Source of the DNA: a cyanobacterium PCC 7702 | GTDB taxonomy: Bacteria; Cyanobacteriota; Cyanobacteriia; Cyanobacteriales; Nostocaceae | Direction: 5' to 3' | NCBI GenBank assembly: GCA_000332255.1 | Contig: KB235926.1 | Location: 3,656,815 to 3,720,814 of the forward strand | DNA: 64,000 nucleotides | Part shown: one piece after another, positions 46,252-55,095 of the stretch | Position numbering within the stretch: position 1 is the first letter of the stretch | How the letters are laid out: the number at the start of each line of letters is the position of its first letter | The notes under the pieces: generated by a model | Seen by the model: only the letters and a program-made list of their open reading frames with translations | The model's database searches: none | Told to the model about the DNA's origin: nothing | Made by a program: the position numbers and the translations under genes

Positions 46252-46794
46252 TTAGTAGTACCACATCAAACCACCCAGGGTCAAAACGATAATAATTAAA
46301 GCTACCCAAATAAAGCGATTGTCTTTGGTATTTACCTGGCTAAGATCGACAAAATCTACCTCAGGGAGCTTTTTGGGCAGAGAGGATTTGCTAGTATTAG
46401 CAGTAAGACTAATCTTGCTTTTGTTATCAGCTAGTGCGCTAAAATCGGGGATTTCTGTCATCCATTCCCTGGGGCGTTGTAATCGGGGTGCTTTGAGAAT
46501 ATAGTGCAATCGCCGCGCTTCTTTGCTAGTTTCTAAGTGGGGATGGCGTTTTAGCTGTTCGCAAAGTGCGATCGCATCTTGGGTGCGTCCGGCGGCCTCA
46601 TATGCTGTTACCAGCCAGATTTGTACTTCGCCTCCAAAGCGAGTATTTCGAGCCAAAAGAGCACTGGCTTTTTCTAATTGTTCCACAGCTTCCCGATATT
46701 GTCCGCTTTCAAAGGCTATTTTTCCTTTTTGATAGCGAGTCTTGGCAATTTCTAAACTCTCTGAACTCACGATTGGTTCACAAATAATCGGCAC
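46252..46794 (-). CDS. TPR protein with C-terminal membrane anchor
   Basis: This 180-residue protein has about two tetratricopeptide-like helix pairs (AKTRYQKGKIAFESGQYREA, WLVTAYEAAGRTQDAIALCE; about residues 15-90) and a C-terminal membrane helix (FIWVALIIIVLTLGGLMWYY). The start is GTG. It may scaffold a membrane complex from the cytoplasm; it probably forms an operon with the DUF3153 lipoprotein gene. No function is known. Confidence 0.82.
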   Translation of the reverse strand: MPIICEPIVSSESLEIAKTRYQKGKIAFESGQYREAVEQLEKASALLARNTRFGGEVQIWLVTAYEAAGRTQDAIALCEQLKRHPHLETSKEARRLHYILKAPRLQRPREWMTEIPDFSALADNKSKISLTANTSKSSLPKKLPEVDFVDLSQVNTKDNRFIWVALIIIVLTLGGLMWYY

Positions 46795-46876
46795 TGCCTT
46801 TATTGTGCCAATTACGGCAACATTTTTGAAACTGTTTTAGCTAACAACCGCTTTGGCAAGCAAGGTGATAAAAAGT

Positions 46877-47350
46877 ATGTTTCCGTTCAAGGTTTTGCAA
46901 GCACATTTACTGAGATTGGGGTTAACTGCAGTAGCAGCAGCTGCTGCGCTCGGGGTTGGTACTACTCCAGCTAATGCGGAAATTAAAATCATTGGTGGTG
47001 CGGATTTTTATGGAAGTGGTCAGTCGCCCAGTATTGGTGGCTTTATTTACGGTAGTCCTATTCCTACCCCCATACCAGTAAATCCAGCCACAGGATTGGC
47101 GCCCAATCCCGCCCATAATAGCTTGTATCCGCATCGTGTTTACCACTCTTACCCAGAGTACGATTATTACTCTTATCCAGATGACGACTACTACAACCGG
47201 CGGGGAGGATATTACAACCAAGATACGATTTTGGTCAATCCCGTGTTGGTAAATCCCAGCATCAAAAACTCTACGCTCGTTAACCCGACAATTATTGATT
47301 CCTACGGTCGCAAGCCGGTGAGGAATCACATTATTATCAAGTTTTGGTAG
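46877..47350 (+). CDS. secreted Tyr/Pro/Asn-rich protein
   Basis: This 157-residue protein has a signal peptide (hydrophobic LGLTAVAAAAALGVG, cleavage near ANAEIK). The mature chain is rich in tyrosine and asparagine (YHSYPEYDYYSYPDDDYYNR) and carries short LVNP repeats (ILVNPVLVNPSIKNSTLVNP). The start is taken as ATG 46877, with AAGG 11 bases upstream; in-frame TTG 46853 and GTG 46865 are alternatives. It is probably periplasmic or surface-exposed. Function unknown. Confidence 0.75.
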   Translation: MFPFKVLQAHLLRLGLTAVAAAAALGVGTTPANAEIKIIGGADFYGSGQSPSIGGFIYGSPIPTPIPVNPATGLAPNPAHNSLYPHRVYHSYPEYDYYSYPDDDYYNRRGGYYNQDTILVNPVLVNPSIKNSTLVNPTIIDSYGRKPVRNHIIIKFW

Positions 47351-47412
47351 GTTGGGTGGTGATGATACCCAAGACACGGAGAATCTACAAAAACATTCTC
47401 CATGTCCCGTTC

Positions 47413-48306
47413 TCAAAGGGTGTGTTGAGAACTAGCGATCATCGTACCGATACCACCATCTGTAAAGATTTCCAGCAGTAGAGCATGGGGAATGCGACCG
47501 TCGATAATATGCGCTGCACGTACTCCTTGAGCAAGCGATCGCACGCAGCAGTTGACTTTGGGGATCATACCCCCTTTTACTACTCCGGTAGCGATTAATT
47601 GGCGCGCTTCTTGAATATCTATTTTTGCAATTAAGCTAGACGGATCTTTATGATCTTTTAAAATTCCTCGAGTATCAGTAAGCAAAATCAGCTTTTCTGC
47701 TCCTATGGCTGCTGCTATTTCTCCAGCTACAGTATCGGCGTTAATATTATAGGCCTGTCCGGTGTCGTCGGCAGCCACGCTCGAAACCACAGGAATGTAG
47801 CCGTGGCTGACCAGGGTTTCTAAAATTCTGGTATTGACAATGCTCACCTCTCCGACAAAGCCTATACCTTCTTCTCCTTGGGGACGAGCTTTAATTAAAT
47901 TACCATCTTTGCCGCACAATCCCACTGCCGAACCGCCAGCTTGATTGATTAAAGAGACAATTTCTTTATTGACGCGACCGACTAACACCATTTCTACAAC
48001 ATCCATTGTGGGAGCGTCTGTTACTCGCAAACCATTCTTAAACTGCGGTTCTATTCCCAGTTTATCTAGCCAGCTGTTAATTTCTGGACCGCCGCCATGG
48101 ACTAGTATAGGACGCAAACCCACGCAGGACATAAATACAATGTCGCGGATTACTTGATCTTTAAGATTGTTATCTTTCATAGCTGCGCCGCCATACTTGA
48201 CAACAATTGTTCGACCTGCAAATTGTTGGATGTAAGGTAGCGCTTCGCTCAATACTTGCACGCGGGTAGCTGCATCTTGGTGAATGTATTCGGTATCGTT
48301 GGTCAT
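47413..48306 (-). CDS. argB: acetylglutamate kinase
   Basis: This 297-residue amino-acid kinase phosphorylates N-acetyl-L-glutamate in arginine synthesis. Motifs are [30 protein letters not shown] and [20 protein letters not shown]. The N-terminal helix ([19 protein letters not shown]) is that of the hexameric, arginine-inhibited class, which in cyanobacteria is activated by the PII protein GlnB; PII control is inferred from the class. Confidence 0.97.
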   Translation of the reverse strand: MTNDTEYIHQDAATRVQVLSEALPYIQQFAGRTIVVKYGGAAMKDNNLKDQVIRDIVFMSCVGLRPILVHGGGPEINSWLDKLGIEPQFKNGLRVTDAPTMDVVEMVLVGRVNKEIVSLINQAGGSAVGLCGKDGNLIKARPQGEEGIGFVGEVSIVNTRILETLVSHGYIPVVSSVAADDTGQAYNINADTVAGEIAAAIGAEKLILLTDTRGILKDHKDPSSLIAKIDIQEARQLIATGVVKGGMIPKVNCCVRSLAQGVRAAHIIDGRIPHALLLEIFTDGGIGTMIASSQHTL

Positions 48307-48410
48307 GGACGAGGAGCTTTCGGTTGTGAATTTGGTACTGCCAACAATTTCTCACAGATTGGTCGAAGACAAAATTATTCCCCAGATGTTAGCGCTTGCT
48401 CACAAAATAA

Positions 48411-48971
48411 TTAACAACGGTTGGGTGCACAAACTGTTTTTTTCAAAACGCTGGGAATGGCTTGCAAAATGCGAGTGGAAATTTCTTCTGGCGTTTGTTC
48501 GGTGTTGATGGTAATTTGCAGATCGGCTTGAGCGTAGAGGGGTTGTCTTTGTTCCAGGAGCGATCGCAGTTTTGTTTGGGGATCGCCTTGTTGCAGCAAA
48601 GGGCGAGTTTTATCTTCTGCCAAACGGTTATATAGTATTTCCACGGCTACATCTAACCAGACAACCAAACCGTGATGCAAATAACTCCAGTTTTCTCGTC
48701 GGAGAACTATTCCGCCACCAGTTGCTACCACTAACCTTTGAATGGCGCAAACTTGGGCTAAAACCTGACTTTCTAATTGGCGAAACCCTGCTTCTTTTTC
48801 TTCCGCAAAAATCTGATTGATAGACCGTCCTGCTGCTTTGACAATTACTTCATCGGTGTCTATAAACCCGTAGCCTAGTTTTTGGGCGAGCAAGCGCCCT
48901 ACCGTTGTTTTACCAGCTCCTGGCATTGCTACCAAGTATAGGTTTATTCCTTTTAAAAGGTTATTCACCAC
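48411..48971 (-). CDS. aroK: shikimate kinase
   Basis: This 186-residue kinase phosphorylates shikimate in aromatic amino acid synthesis. The P-loop is LVAMPGAGKTTVGRLLAQKL; DTDEVIVKAAGRSINQIF binds shikimate, and ATGGGIVLRRENW and RPLLQQG (lid) follow. The start is GTG. It lies 32 bases downstream of the STAND NTPase frame on the same strand. Confidence 0.96.
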   Translation of the reverse strand: MVNNLLKGINLYLVAMPGAGKTTVGRLLAQKLGYGFIDTDEVIVKAAGRSINQIFAEEKEAGFRQLESQVLAQVCAIQRLVVATGGGIVLRRENWSYLHHGLVVWLDVAVEILYNRLAEDKTRPLLQQGDPQTKLRSLLEQRQPLYAQADLQITINTEQTPEEISTRILQAIPSVLKKTVCAPNRC

Positions 48972-49003
48972 TGACTTGACTCCAAGTGTTAGTTCTTTTT
49001 ACT

Positions 49004-50092
49004 CTACCTGAAATTTTTTGCATTTAAACGACTGGCTCTGAGGTGGTTTTTCAGTTGCTTTTCCAAAAAAGCATGAGCAATCGGCAGGAAAGAATTAGCT
49101 TTTTCGACGCTGAATTTCCAATTTTCTTCTATTAATTTTTCAACTATGTACTCTCTCCAAACTGGATCGCAAGTAAAACCTGCTCCTTGTCTTGCCATCA
49201 GCGATCGCTTTTGTAGTAATTCTATCCCTTTTAATATTAATTTTGGAGGTAATTGGGGCAGTATACTACTTTTTATAGCTGCTAAAGAAGCAGGTTCGGA
49301 ATTAATCACCAAACAGGACATTATTTGCTTTTCTAAATTTGATAAACGTTGGAACTGCTGATCCAATATTACTTTCATATCTCCTAATACCAACATTTCC
49401 TGTTTTAAAAATGTCTGAATTTTACCATCAAACAACTCCTGGATGCTATGAGCAACTAATTTAACAAATAAGGGATTACCTGCATATAATTTTGTGATTT
49501 CTCGTCCAATTTCTTCATCCAACTCAATTAAACCTGTGTCTGCTAAAATTTTGCAAATACCTTCTTGACTTAAGCCAGTCAATTTTAAACAACGTACTGG
49601 CATATTTTTACCTTCCCATTCAACAATTTCCGTCGGTTTTTCTCGTGTAATCAATAATAAACAACTTTGATGTTGTGCTTCTACCAAGCACCTAATCAAT
49701 TCTTCATAATCTTCGTACCCTTGGCGATAGCTAATGTGGGGTAAAGAGTAAAAAGCAGTATTTGCAGAAAAAGGAAAATCTTGATGCTGGTCGCTGTATT
49801 TATTACCTAAAATGGTATCTAAATTATCTAAGATTATCAGGCAGCGAGAAGTACTTACGCAATCTAACAGGTGGGAAATGCCAATTTTGGTGTTTACTTC
49901 TGTACTGTTGGGAGAGAAAAACTGAATTAATTCGCTTAAAAGTTTTTCTACAGGTGTAGCAAAATTTAACGAACGCCAAATCACGCTGTCAAAATTTTCT
50001 TGAATTGTTTGTACTAGCTTGATTGCAAAAACTGTTTTCCCAATTCCAGCTGCGCCTAAAATTACCACCAGACGACAATTTTCTTGAAACAT
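49004..50092 (-). CDS. NB-ARC (STAND) NTPase, downstream part of a frameshifted gene
   Basis: This 362-residue frame is an NB-ARC ATPase: P-loop VVILGAAGIGKTVFAIKL at the very start, Walker B LIILDNLD, LLITREKP (sensor region) and a winged-helix part with a GxP-like GNPLFVKL. It ends without a WD40 or TPR sensor domain. The frame actually continues upstream of its ATG (SERETELAQIQKWMF) to the T7 run at 50131-50137, where it meets the HTH frame in another phase. Adding one T would give a single protein of about 515 residues. STAND NTPases switch on by ATP-driven oligomerisation in signalling or defence. Confidence 0.8.
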   Translation of the reverse strand: MFQENCRLVVILGAAGIGKTVFAIKLVQTIQENFDSVIWRSLNFATPVEKLLSELIQFFSPNSTEVNTKIGISHLLDCVSTSRCLIILDNLDTILGNKYSDQHQDFPFSANTAFYSLPHISYRQGYEDYEELIRCLVEAQHQSCLLLITREKPTEIVEWEGKNMPVRCLKLTGLSQEGICKILADTGLIELDEEIGREITKLYAGNPLFVKLVAHSIQELFDGKIQTFLKQEMLVLGDMKVILDQQFQRLSNLEKQIMSCLVINSEPASLAAIKSSILPQLPPKLILKGIELLQKRSLMARQGAGFTCDPVWREYIVEKLIEENWKFSVEKANSFLPIAHAFLEKQLKNHLRASRLNAKNFR

Positions 50093-50109
50093 CCATTTTT
50101 GTATTTGGG

Positions 50110-50553
50110 CTAATTCTGTTTCTCTTTCAGAAAAAAACTGACATCGATTGTTTTTTCATTTGGTTGAGGAGATGAGATGGGGATAACAAAGTTATCGCCT
50201 GTTGCTTTTGACCCAGATTTTTTGTAACCAGCTTTTTCTAATAAGTGAGTAACGCGACTCCAATTTTTTACTTTAACTGAGTATCCTGTTTGGTTACTCA
50301 ACATATCTTCTATGTACTTGTACAATCCATTGGAAAGATAAACTCTCACAGTACTGCTACTACCACTTTGATAAACGGTACTAGCAATTTCCGCAGGACT
50401 TAAACCGCAAAAAACCCCGCAAAAACTTTTTTCGACAGGTGTGAGAGCTTTTCCCTTTGCTGATGCTAAATCTATGTATAATTTTTCTAATTCCCAGTGA
50501 TTTCTAGCTTCTATAAATTCCTCTTGTATTTGCTTAGAATTAGATGCTGTCAT
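50110..50553 (-). CDS. HTH domain of NB-ARC protein, upstream part of a frameshifted gene
   Basis: This 147-residue frame has the helix-turn-helix found at the N-terminus of cyanobacterial NB-ARC proteins (LTPVEKSFCGVFCGLSPAEI, VYLSNGLYKYIEDMLS, then a helix with WSRVTHLLEKAGYKK). A linker ends TIDVSFF, after which the usual continuation is SERETEL. In the given sequence the phase is lost in the run of seven T (minus strand, 50131-50137), so it stops at 50110. It may be a sequencing error, a slippage site or a true mutation. It may sense a signal or bind DNA. Confidence 0.75.
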   Translation of the reverse strand: MTASNSKQIQEEFIEARNHWELEKLYIDLASAKGKALTPVEKSFCGVFCGLSPAEIASTVYQSGSSSTVRVYLSNGLYKYIEDMLSNQTGYSVKVKNWSRVTHLLEKAGYKKSGSKATGDNFVIPISSPQPNEKTIDVSFFLKEKQN

Positions 50554-50605
50554 TAATGTGATGAATTGAAGTTAGTTCAGCTTCTCAAAAAATATAACAA
50601 ATTTA

Positions 50606-50619
50606 CTAACGTTCGTTAG
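50606..50619. promoter_or_regulatory. palindrome upstream of the STAND NTPase gene
   Basis: CTAACG-TT-CGTTAG is perfect and centred 60 bases upstream of the ATG of the HTH frame (50553). Its position suits an operator. Regulation by the encoded HTH is speculative. Confidence 0.4.
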
Positions 50620-50753
50620 GTGAATAGCTGGTAACAGCTCGGCTATCTTTGGGCTTAACGGAACTTTCATGAAATTTGATTGAAACTTTATCCGTCCAGT
50701 TGACGTCTACTTTAGAAAGTAGGGTACACAAACAACAAAAGTCCTCCGTTAAC

Positions 50754-50773
50754 ATGTGTTTATTTAAACACAT
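50754..50773. promoter_or_regulatory. 20-base perfect palindrome in the intergenic region
   Basis: ATGTGTTTA and TAAACACAT flank TT. It lies between the STAND gene (minus) and the two small plus-strand genes, about 95 bases before the 33-aa frame. It could be an operator or a hairpin. The rest of the 314-base spacer shows no gene. Confidence 0.45.
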
Positions 50774-50867
50774 TATCTTAGGAAAGGGAAATAAATAAGT
50801 TTGCTCAAGATGATGGGTTTAGGTTGCAAGTCAGTATATTTTGTGAGATAGACTAAAGGTGTAAAAT

Positions 50868-50969
50868 ATGACTCAACTTCTTGCATGGTTGAAAAAGCTT
50901 TGCCAGCTTGATTTGTTAGAGAGACAAAGAAAAATTGCGTATTTTCAGGCAAATCAGCTGAATAAATAA
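50868..50969 (+). CDS. possible 33-aa peptide
   Basis: ATG at 50868 has AAAGGTG about 6 bases upstream, and the 33-codon frame (MTQLLAWLKKLCQLDLLERQ...) ends 36 bases before the next small gene on the same strand. The peptide is basic and amphipathic-helical. A minus-strand 76-codon frame over it starts with TTG, has no ribosome site and is considered a shadow. Real status is uncertain. Confidence 0.35.
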   Translation: MTQLLAWLKKLCQLDLLERQRKIAYFQANQLNK

Positions 50970-51005
50970 AGTGTGGGTTAAGTGTGGTAGTTAGAGGTTT
51001 CAACC

Positions 51006-51197
51006 ATGACTCGGATTCGAGATGTTGTGCAAAAAGCTTTAGTAACCGGATATCTAACTGTGGAAGCAGAAAATCAGCTGCGAAAATTACTAGCGACCCA
51101 GTACGATTTAGAAGACTTAAACGCTTTTATGACTTTACAGGAAGCCGCAATGATGGGTAGAGTCAAGCAAGAGTCTCGCGAACGTTGCGGAATCTAG
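51006..51197 (+). CDS. small conserved cyanobacterial protein
   Basis: This 63-residue protein (MTRIRDVVQKALVTGYLTVE...) has GAGG about 9 bases before the ATG. The sequence pattern AENQLRKLLATQYDLEDLNA is helical and looks like a small family recurring in cyanobacteria, as I recall it. No signal peptide, metal site or known domain is visible. It is the second of two tandem small genes here. Function unknown. Confidence 0.65.
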   Translation: MTRIRDVVQKALVTGYLTVEAENQLRKLLATQYDLEDLNAFMTLQEAAMMGRVKQESRERCGI

Positions 51198-51220
51198 CAA
51201 AAGCGAATTTGTGTTGGTAA

Positions 51221-51877
51221 TTATCGGCGGGAGGGTTGATTGTCGCTATCCTCATCGTCTAGAAATCCCCAATCCTCCTCATCGTCATGCTTTTGATTTT
51301 CAGACGGTGGTTGATAGGGAGGGATAATCACCCGATAATCAGCATCGTAAATTGATTCAGTTTTTCCAACTCCAGAGTTTTGAGGTTCCCGGTAGCTGTA
51401 TGAGTAAACTGAACCTGACTGATAGCTGCTTTTGGGTTGCTGCTGTCGTTCGTAGGTCTTGGCATCTTGAGGTTGTGTATTTTGAGGAGATGGGGATGCT
51501 TGCTTAGTTTCCTCAAAATCCCAATCACTACTAACACTGCTTGTTTCCCAATCGTCTGTTTTGTCTGTAGGGGTATAGCTGTATTGAGGTTGTCGTGGAG
51601 GAGTGCGATCGCCAACGGGCGGAGTTTTTGATGCTTGGGAGGGGGGAGTTTGGCGTTGGGAAGCGGCAAAATAGCTTGACAATCGAAACAAAATAGAGAT
51701 GAATAAAGAAGTAGCAGCACCGGCGGCAGTGCTGAACAAAATCCACATTGCAAGTGGTAAGGATTGAGTTTGCGTACCCAAAAAGACTAGTGGAAGGACA
51801 GGCGACCAATTTTGTACTAATAACAGCGCCAGTCCTCCGAGCACAGTCACTAACAAAATTAAACGAAATACAGCCAT
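51221..51877 (-). CDS. LapA-domain membrane protein with disordered acidic tail
   Basis: From the ATG at 51877 this 218-residue protein has two membrane helices (FRLILLVTVLGGLALLLVQN; PLAMWILFSTAAGAATSLFI) in a LapA-like arrangement, then a long hydrophilic tail rich in Ser, Gln, Pro and Asp (QSGSVYSYSYREPQNSG; DDEEDWGFLDDEDSDNQ). The tail resembles flexible binding regions. In-frame codons extend to 51901. It lies between the small 63-aa gene and ubiX. Confidence 0.8.
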   Translation of the reverse strand: MAVFRLILLVTVLGGLALLLVQNWSPVLPLVFLGTQTQSLPLAMWILFSTAAGAATSLFISILFRLSSYFAASQRQTPPSQASKTPPVGDRTPPRQPQYSYTPTDKTDDWETSSVSSDWDFEETKQASPSPQNTQPQDAKTYERQQQPKSSYQSGSVYSYSYREPQNSGVGKTESIYDADYRVIIPPYQPPSENQKHDDEEDWGFLDDEDSDNQPSRR

Positions 51878-51957
51878 GGGGATTAGAAATAAACAGAACA
51901 AGGACTCAGAAAGCAGAAGAGCAAAAAAGTGGAGTCACTGGTTTTTCCCTTTCAACC

Positions 51958-52593
51958 TTAACCTCTTGACGAGGGATGATGACCTTGCCAGCGTTGAATG
52001 GGAACACAATCAACATTCAACTGATCTAAAGCACGGGCGACTACAAAGTCAACTAAATCTTCTATGGTTTGCGGATTGTGGTACCAAGCAGGAATAGCAG
52101 GAACTATTCTCACTCCTGCTTCTGCAAGGCTAGTTAAATTTCGTAAGTGGATCAAGCTCAAAGGAGTTTCCCGGGGAACTATCACCAATTTTCGCCCCTC
52201 TTTAATTTGTACATCTGCTGCTCGTTCTAATAAATCAGAACTTAAGCCTGCTGCGAGTTTGGCTACCGTAGCCATGCTACACGGAATCACAATCATTCCC
52301 AAGGTCCGAAAAGAACCGCTAGCAATATTAGCTCCGACATCATTCCAGGGGTGGCAGCGTAGTTTTCCTCCAACTTCTACTCCTGCTTGCTGTCGCCAAA
52401 ATTGCTCTTGTTGCACCGGGTCTGCTGGCATGCGAATATTTTGTTCGGATTGCCAAACTATGTAGGCTGATTTGGAAGCAACCAATTCCACGGCGTAATC
52501 AGCTGCTAGTAAAAATTTTAACATTCTCACTGCGTAAATGAGACCAGATGCGCCTGATACTCCTAAAACTAGTGGTTGAGTTTGATGTGACAC
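51958..52593 (-). CDS. ubiX: flavin prenyltransferase UbiX
   Basis: This 211-residue enzyme makes prenylated FMN, the cofactor of UbiD decarboxylases. Motifs are VLGVSGASGLIYAVRML (FMN-binding), IASGSFRTLGMIVIPCSMAT and LVIVPRETPLSLIHLRNL, all diagnostic. The start is GTG. In cyanobacteria it supports plastoquinone-type quinone synthesis. No ubiD gene is nearby. Confidence 0.95.
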   Translation of the reverse strand: MSHQTQPLVLGVSGASGLIYAVRMLKFLLAADYAVELVASKSAYIVWQSEQNIRMPADPVQQEQFWRQQAGVEVGGKLRCHPWNDVGANIASGSFRTLGMIVIPCSMATVAKLAAGLSSDLLERAADVQIKEGRKLVIVPRETPLSLIHLRNLTSLAEAGVRIVPAIPAWYHNPQTIEDLVDFVVARALDQLNVDCVPIQRWQGHHPSSRG

Positions 52594-52746
52594 GCTGTGT
52601 AAATAATCAAGGAAAGAAAAGATAAATCAAGCTGCGCGAGCAGCTTCTTCAAAGCCAGAAAAAAGCAGGACGCAAAAATTGTCCTTTGCTTTTTTGCTTT
52701 TATTGTGGGTAGTAAGTTTATCTCACTACTAACTACAGCCGCCTGT

Positions 52747-55095
52747 TTATTCATCTTCTGGATATGATTCTAAGTCGTCGGTCTCCAATTCGTGGGGAAG
52801 GTACATGTCTGATTCTTCGTCGTTGCCGACACCAATTTCGGGACGAGAAGTAACTCCCTCGTTACCAACGGTGACCAAATCGATTTGCTGACGGTAGTAG
52901 TCAACGCTTTTTACTTGTACGGCGACGCGATCGCCCAATCGATACGAAGCGCGGTTTTTGCGTCCGAACAGTGCTTGTTGTCTAGCTCGATACTCGTACC
53001 AATCGTCTTTGAGGGAGCTGACATGTACCAGTCCTTCTACTCGTATGGGTACGTTGTTGTTTCCTTGTCCGTCTTTGGGCGGTACTTCAATTTCTACAAA
53101 AAAGCCATAGGATTGGACACCGGTAATGACACCGTGAAAAACTTCGCCGATGCGCTGTTTCATTAAGGAGGCTTTTTGCAAACCTTCCAAGTCTGCTTCT
53201 GCTTCCAGAACTTCTTTTTCTCGGTCGTTGATTTGGGTTATGACCCTTGTCAGTTCGCTTTGCAGTTCACTTTGCAGTTCGGGGGGTAGGACGTTCCAGT
53301 TAATTTCGCCGTGACTGGTGGAGGAACGCAGGTTTACGCGCTCTTTGACGCGGGTGTTACGGCGATCGCGTCCGTGTTCGAGCAATGTGTAATATACTCT
53401 TTGCATTAATAAATCTGGGTAACGTCGCAAAGGAGCTGTAAAGTGGGTATATTCTGGAAGGGCCAGACCGAAGTGGGGTGCTTTGTTGGTGCTGTAGGTA
53501 GCTTGTTTAAGGGTATCCTGCAACAAGTAAGTTAACACTTGCTCGGAGGATGATTCTGCAAATACCCTTGTTAATTGTTGGTAATCTAGCGGTTGGATAT
53601 CTATCTCCGGGTCGAGGGACAGCTCTACACCTAAATTAATGGCTAATTTGAGCATTTCTTGTACGTCTTCGGGATCGGGTGCGCCTTGCACTCGCCAAAT
53701 AGCTGGAATTCCCAAAGCGCTGAAGTGATTTGCCACAATTTGATTTACCAGCAATACGAACTCTGTCAGGAGCGCTCGTGCCTTTGAATCGTTGTCTAGT
53801 ACGCATCCGAGAATACCTTCATCATAGAAGGGGTTTTTGTTCGGTGGTAGATTTAATTGCAAACTACCTCGATGCAGGCGCTGTTGTTTGAGGTGAAGGC
53901 GCAAACTTTCTAGTTTTTGCACCATTTCCACTACTTCTGGGGGGATGTTGGTCGGTTTGTTCTGTAAAATTGCTTCTACTTGTTGAGGATCGACCAAAGC
54001 GTCTACTTTAATTGCGCTGGGTTGAATTTCCCAACTCAACAGTTGTTTCGATTGCGCGTCGAAGTTCATGAAAACGGAGATTGTCAAGCGATCGCTTCCC
54101 GGTAACAAACTGCAGCGTTCTGCTACGGCTTCTGGTAGCATTGGCAATACCAAATCGCCCAGATATACAGTTCTACCGCGTTTTAACGCTTCCCGATCGA
54201 GTATTTCATCTGGTTGGATGTAGTGGGAAACATCGGCTATGTGGAAACCTAGCCGTAACTGTCCTGTTGTGGTTGTTTCTAAAGAAAAGGCATTTTCTAC
54301 GGTTTTGGTGTCAACATTGTTACCAACTATCGCTACAGTCAACTGGGAGCGCAAATCCCATCTATTTTTCAGGTCTGCTTTGAGAATTCTTTTTGGCAAT
54401 TTCGCCGCTGCTTCTTGTACGTTCTCCGAAAAAGTACGGGAAAGATCGTGTTTGCAGGTAACTAAATCAATATCTGCTGCAGCTTCGGCATCGCTACCGA
54501 GGATTTGTACTACTCTACCTATGGGAGGATATTGTGCTAGGGGATAGCGCAAAACTTCCACATGGGCAAGGTGGTCGACTGCTTGTTCTAAATTAGAGTT
54601 ATGATTTTGAAGTTTGAGCTCAAACAGCAGGCGATCGTCTAAAGGTACGGCTCGATAACCTCCTTCTACCTGTTTGATGCGCGCCAACAGGGTATGATTG
54701 GAACGTTCTAAAATCAATTTCACTTCTCCTTCGGGAGAACGACGACGACTACCTTCTTTGAGAACTTTCACCAAGACGCGATCGCCATTCCAAGCGTTAC
54801 TTAAATGGCTTTCCCTAATATATATATCCTCCGCTCCCTCTACATCTTGAATGGCAAAGCAAAAGCCTTTGCTCGAACAGCGAAGTTTTGCTTCAATCAA
54901 ACCTTCTTCTGTGACGCGACGATACTTTCCGCGTTCTTTTACCAGTATTCCTATTTTTTCCAGCACATCCAAGGCGATGTGAAGCTTTTCTAAACTTTCT
55001 TCATCTTCACAGCCAAGTTTCTTTTCTAAGAGTTTACGAGCTACCAACTTATCATCTGTAAAATTGGCAAGGAGTGTAGCGATTGAGAATTCCAT
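52747..55095 (-). CDS. ribonuclease R/II-family 3'-5' exoribonuclease
   Basis: This 782-residue enzyme degrades RNA from the 3' end. It has an N-terminal helix-turn-helix-like and cold-shock region (about 1-190), the RNB catalytic domain (LGFHIADVSHYIQPDEILDR with the metal-binding aspartates; HFTAPLRRYPDLLMQR) and a C-terminal S1 domain (GEVFHGVITGVQSYGFFVEI). The S1 end is followed by an acidic tail (DNDEESDMYLP-like). Cyanobacteria usually have one such RNase (Rnr) beside PNPase. Its right flank holds no rpmG or rpsR genes. Confidence 0.93.
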   Translation of the reverse strand: MEFSIATLLANFTDDKLVARKLLEKKLGCEDEESLEKLHIALDVLEKIGILVKERGKYRRVTEEGLIEAKLRCSSKGFCFAIQDVEGAEDIYIRESHLSNAWNGDRVLVKVLKEGSRRRSPEGEVKLILERSNHTLLARIKQVEGGYRAVPLDDRLLFELKLQNHNSNLEQAVDHLAHVEVLRYPLAQYPPIGRVVQILGSDAEAAADIDLVTCKHDLSRTFSENVQEAAAKLPKRILKADLKNRWDLRSQLTVAIVGNNVDTKTVENAFSLETTTTGQLRLGFHIADVSHYIQPDEILDREALKRGRTVYLGDLVLPMLPEAVAERCSLLPGSDRLTISVFMNFDAQSKQLLSWEIQPSAIKVDALVDPQQVEAILQNKPTNIPPEVVEMVQKLESLRLHLKQQRLHRGSLQLNLPPNKNPFYDEGILGCVLDNDSKARALLTEFVLLVNQIVANHFSALGIPAIWRVQGAPDPEDVQEMLKLAINLGVELSLDPEIDIQPLDYQQLTRVFAESSSEQVLTYLLQDTLKQATYSTNKAPHFGLALPEYTHFTAPLRRYPDLLMQRVYYTLLEHGRDRRNTRVKERVNLRSSTSHGEINWNVLPPELQSELQSELTRVITQINDREKEVLEAEADLEGLQKASLMKQRIGEVFHGVITGVQSYGFFVEIEVPPKDGQGNNNVPIRVEGLVHVSSLKDDWYEYRARQQALFGRKNRASYRLGDRVAVQVKSVDYYRQQIDLVTVGNEGVTSRPEIGVGNDEESDMYLPHELETDDLESYPEDE

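Noticed and set aside
50773-51003. 76-codon minus-strand frame opposite the small genes
   Set aside because: It starts with TTG without a ribosome site and overlaps the better supported plus-strand frames.
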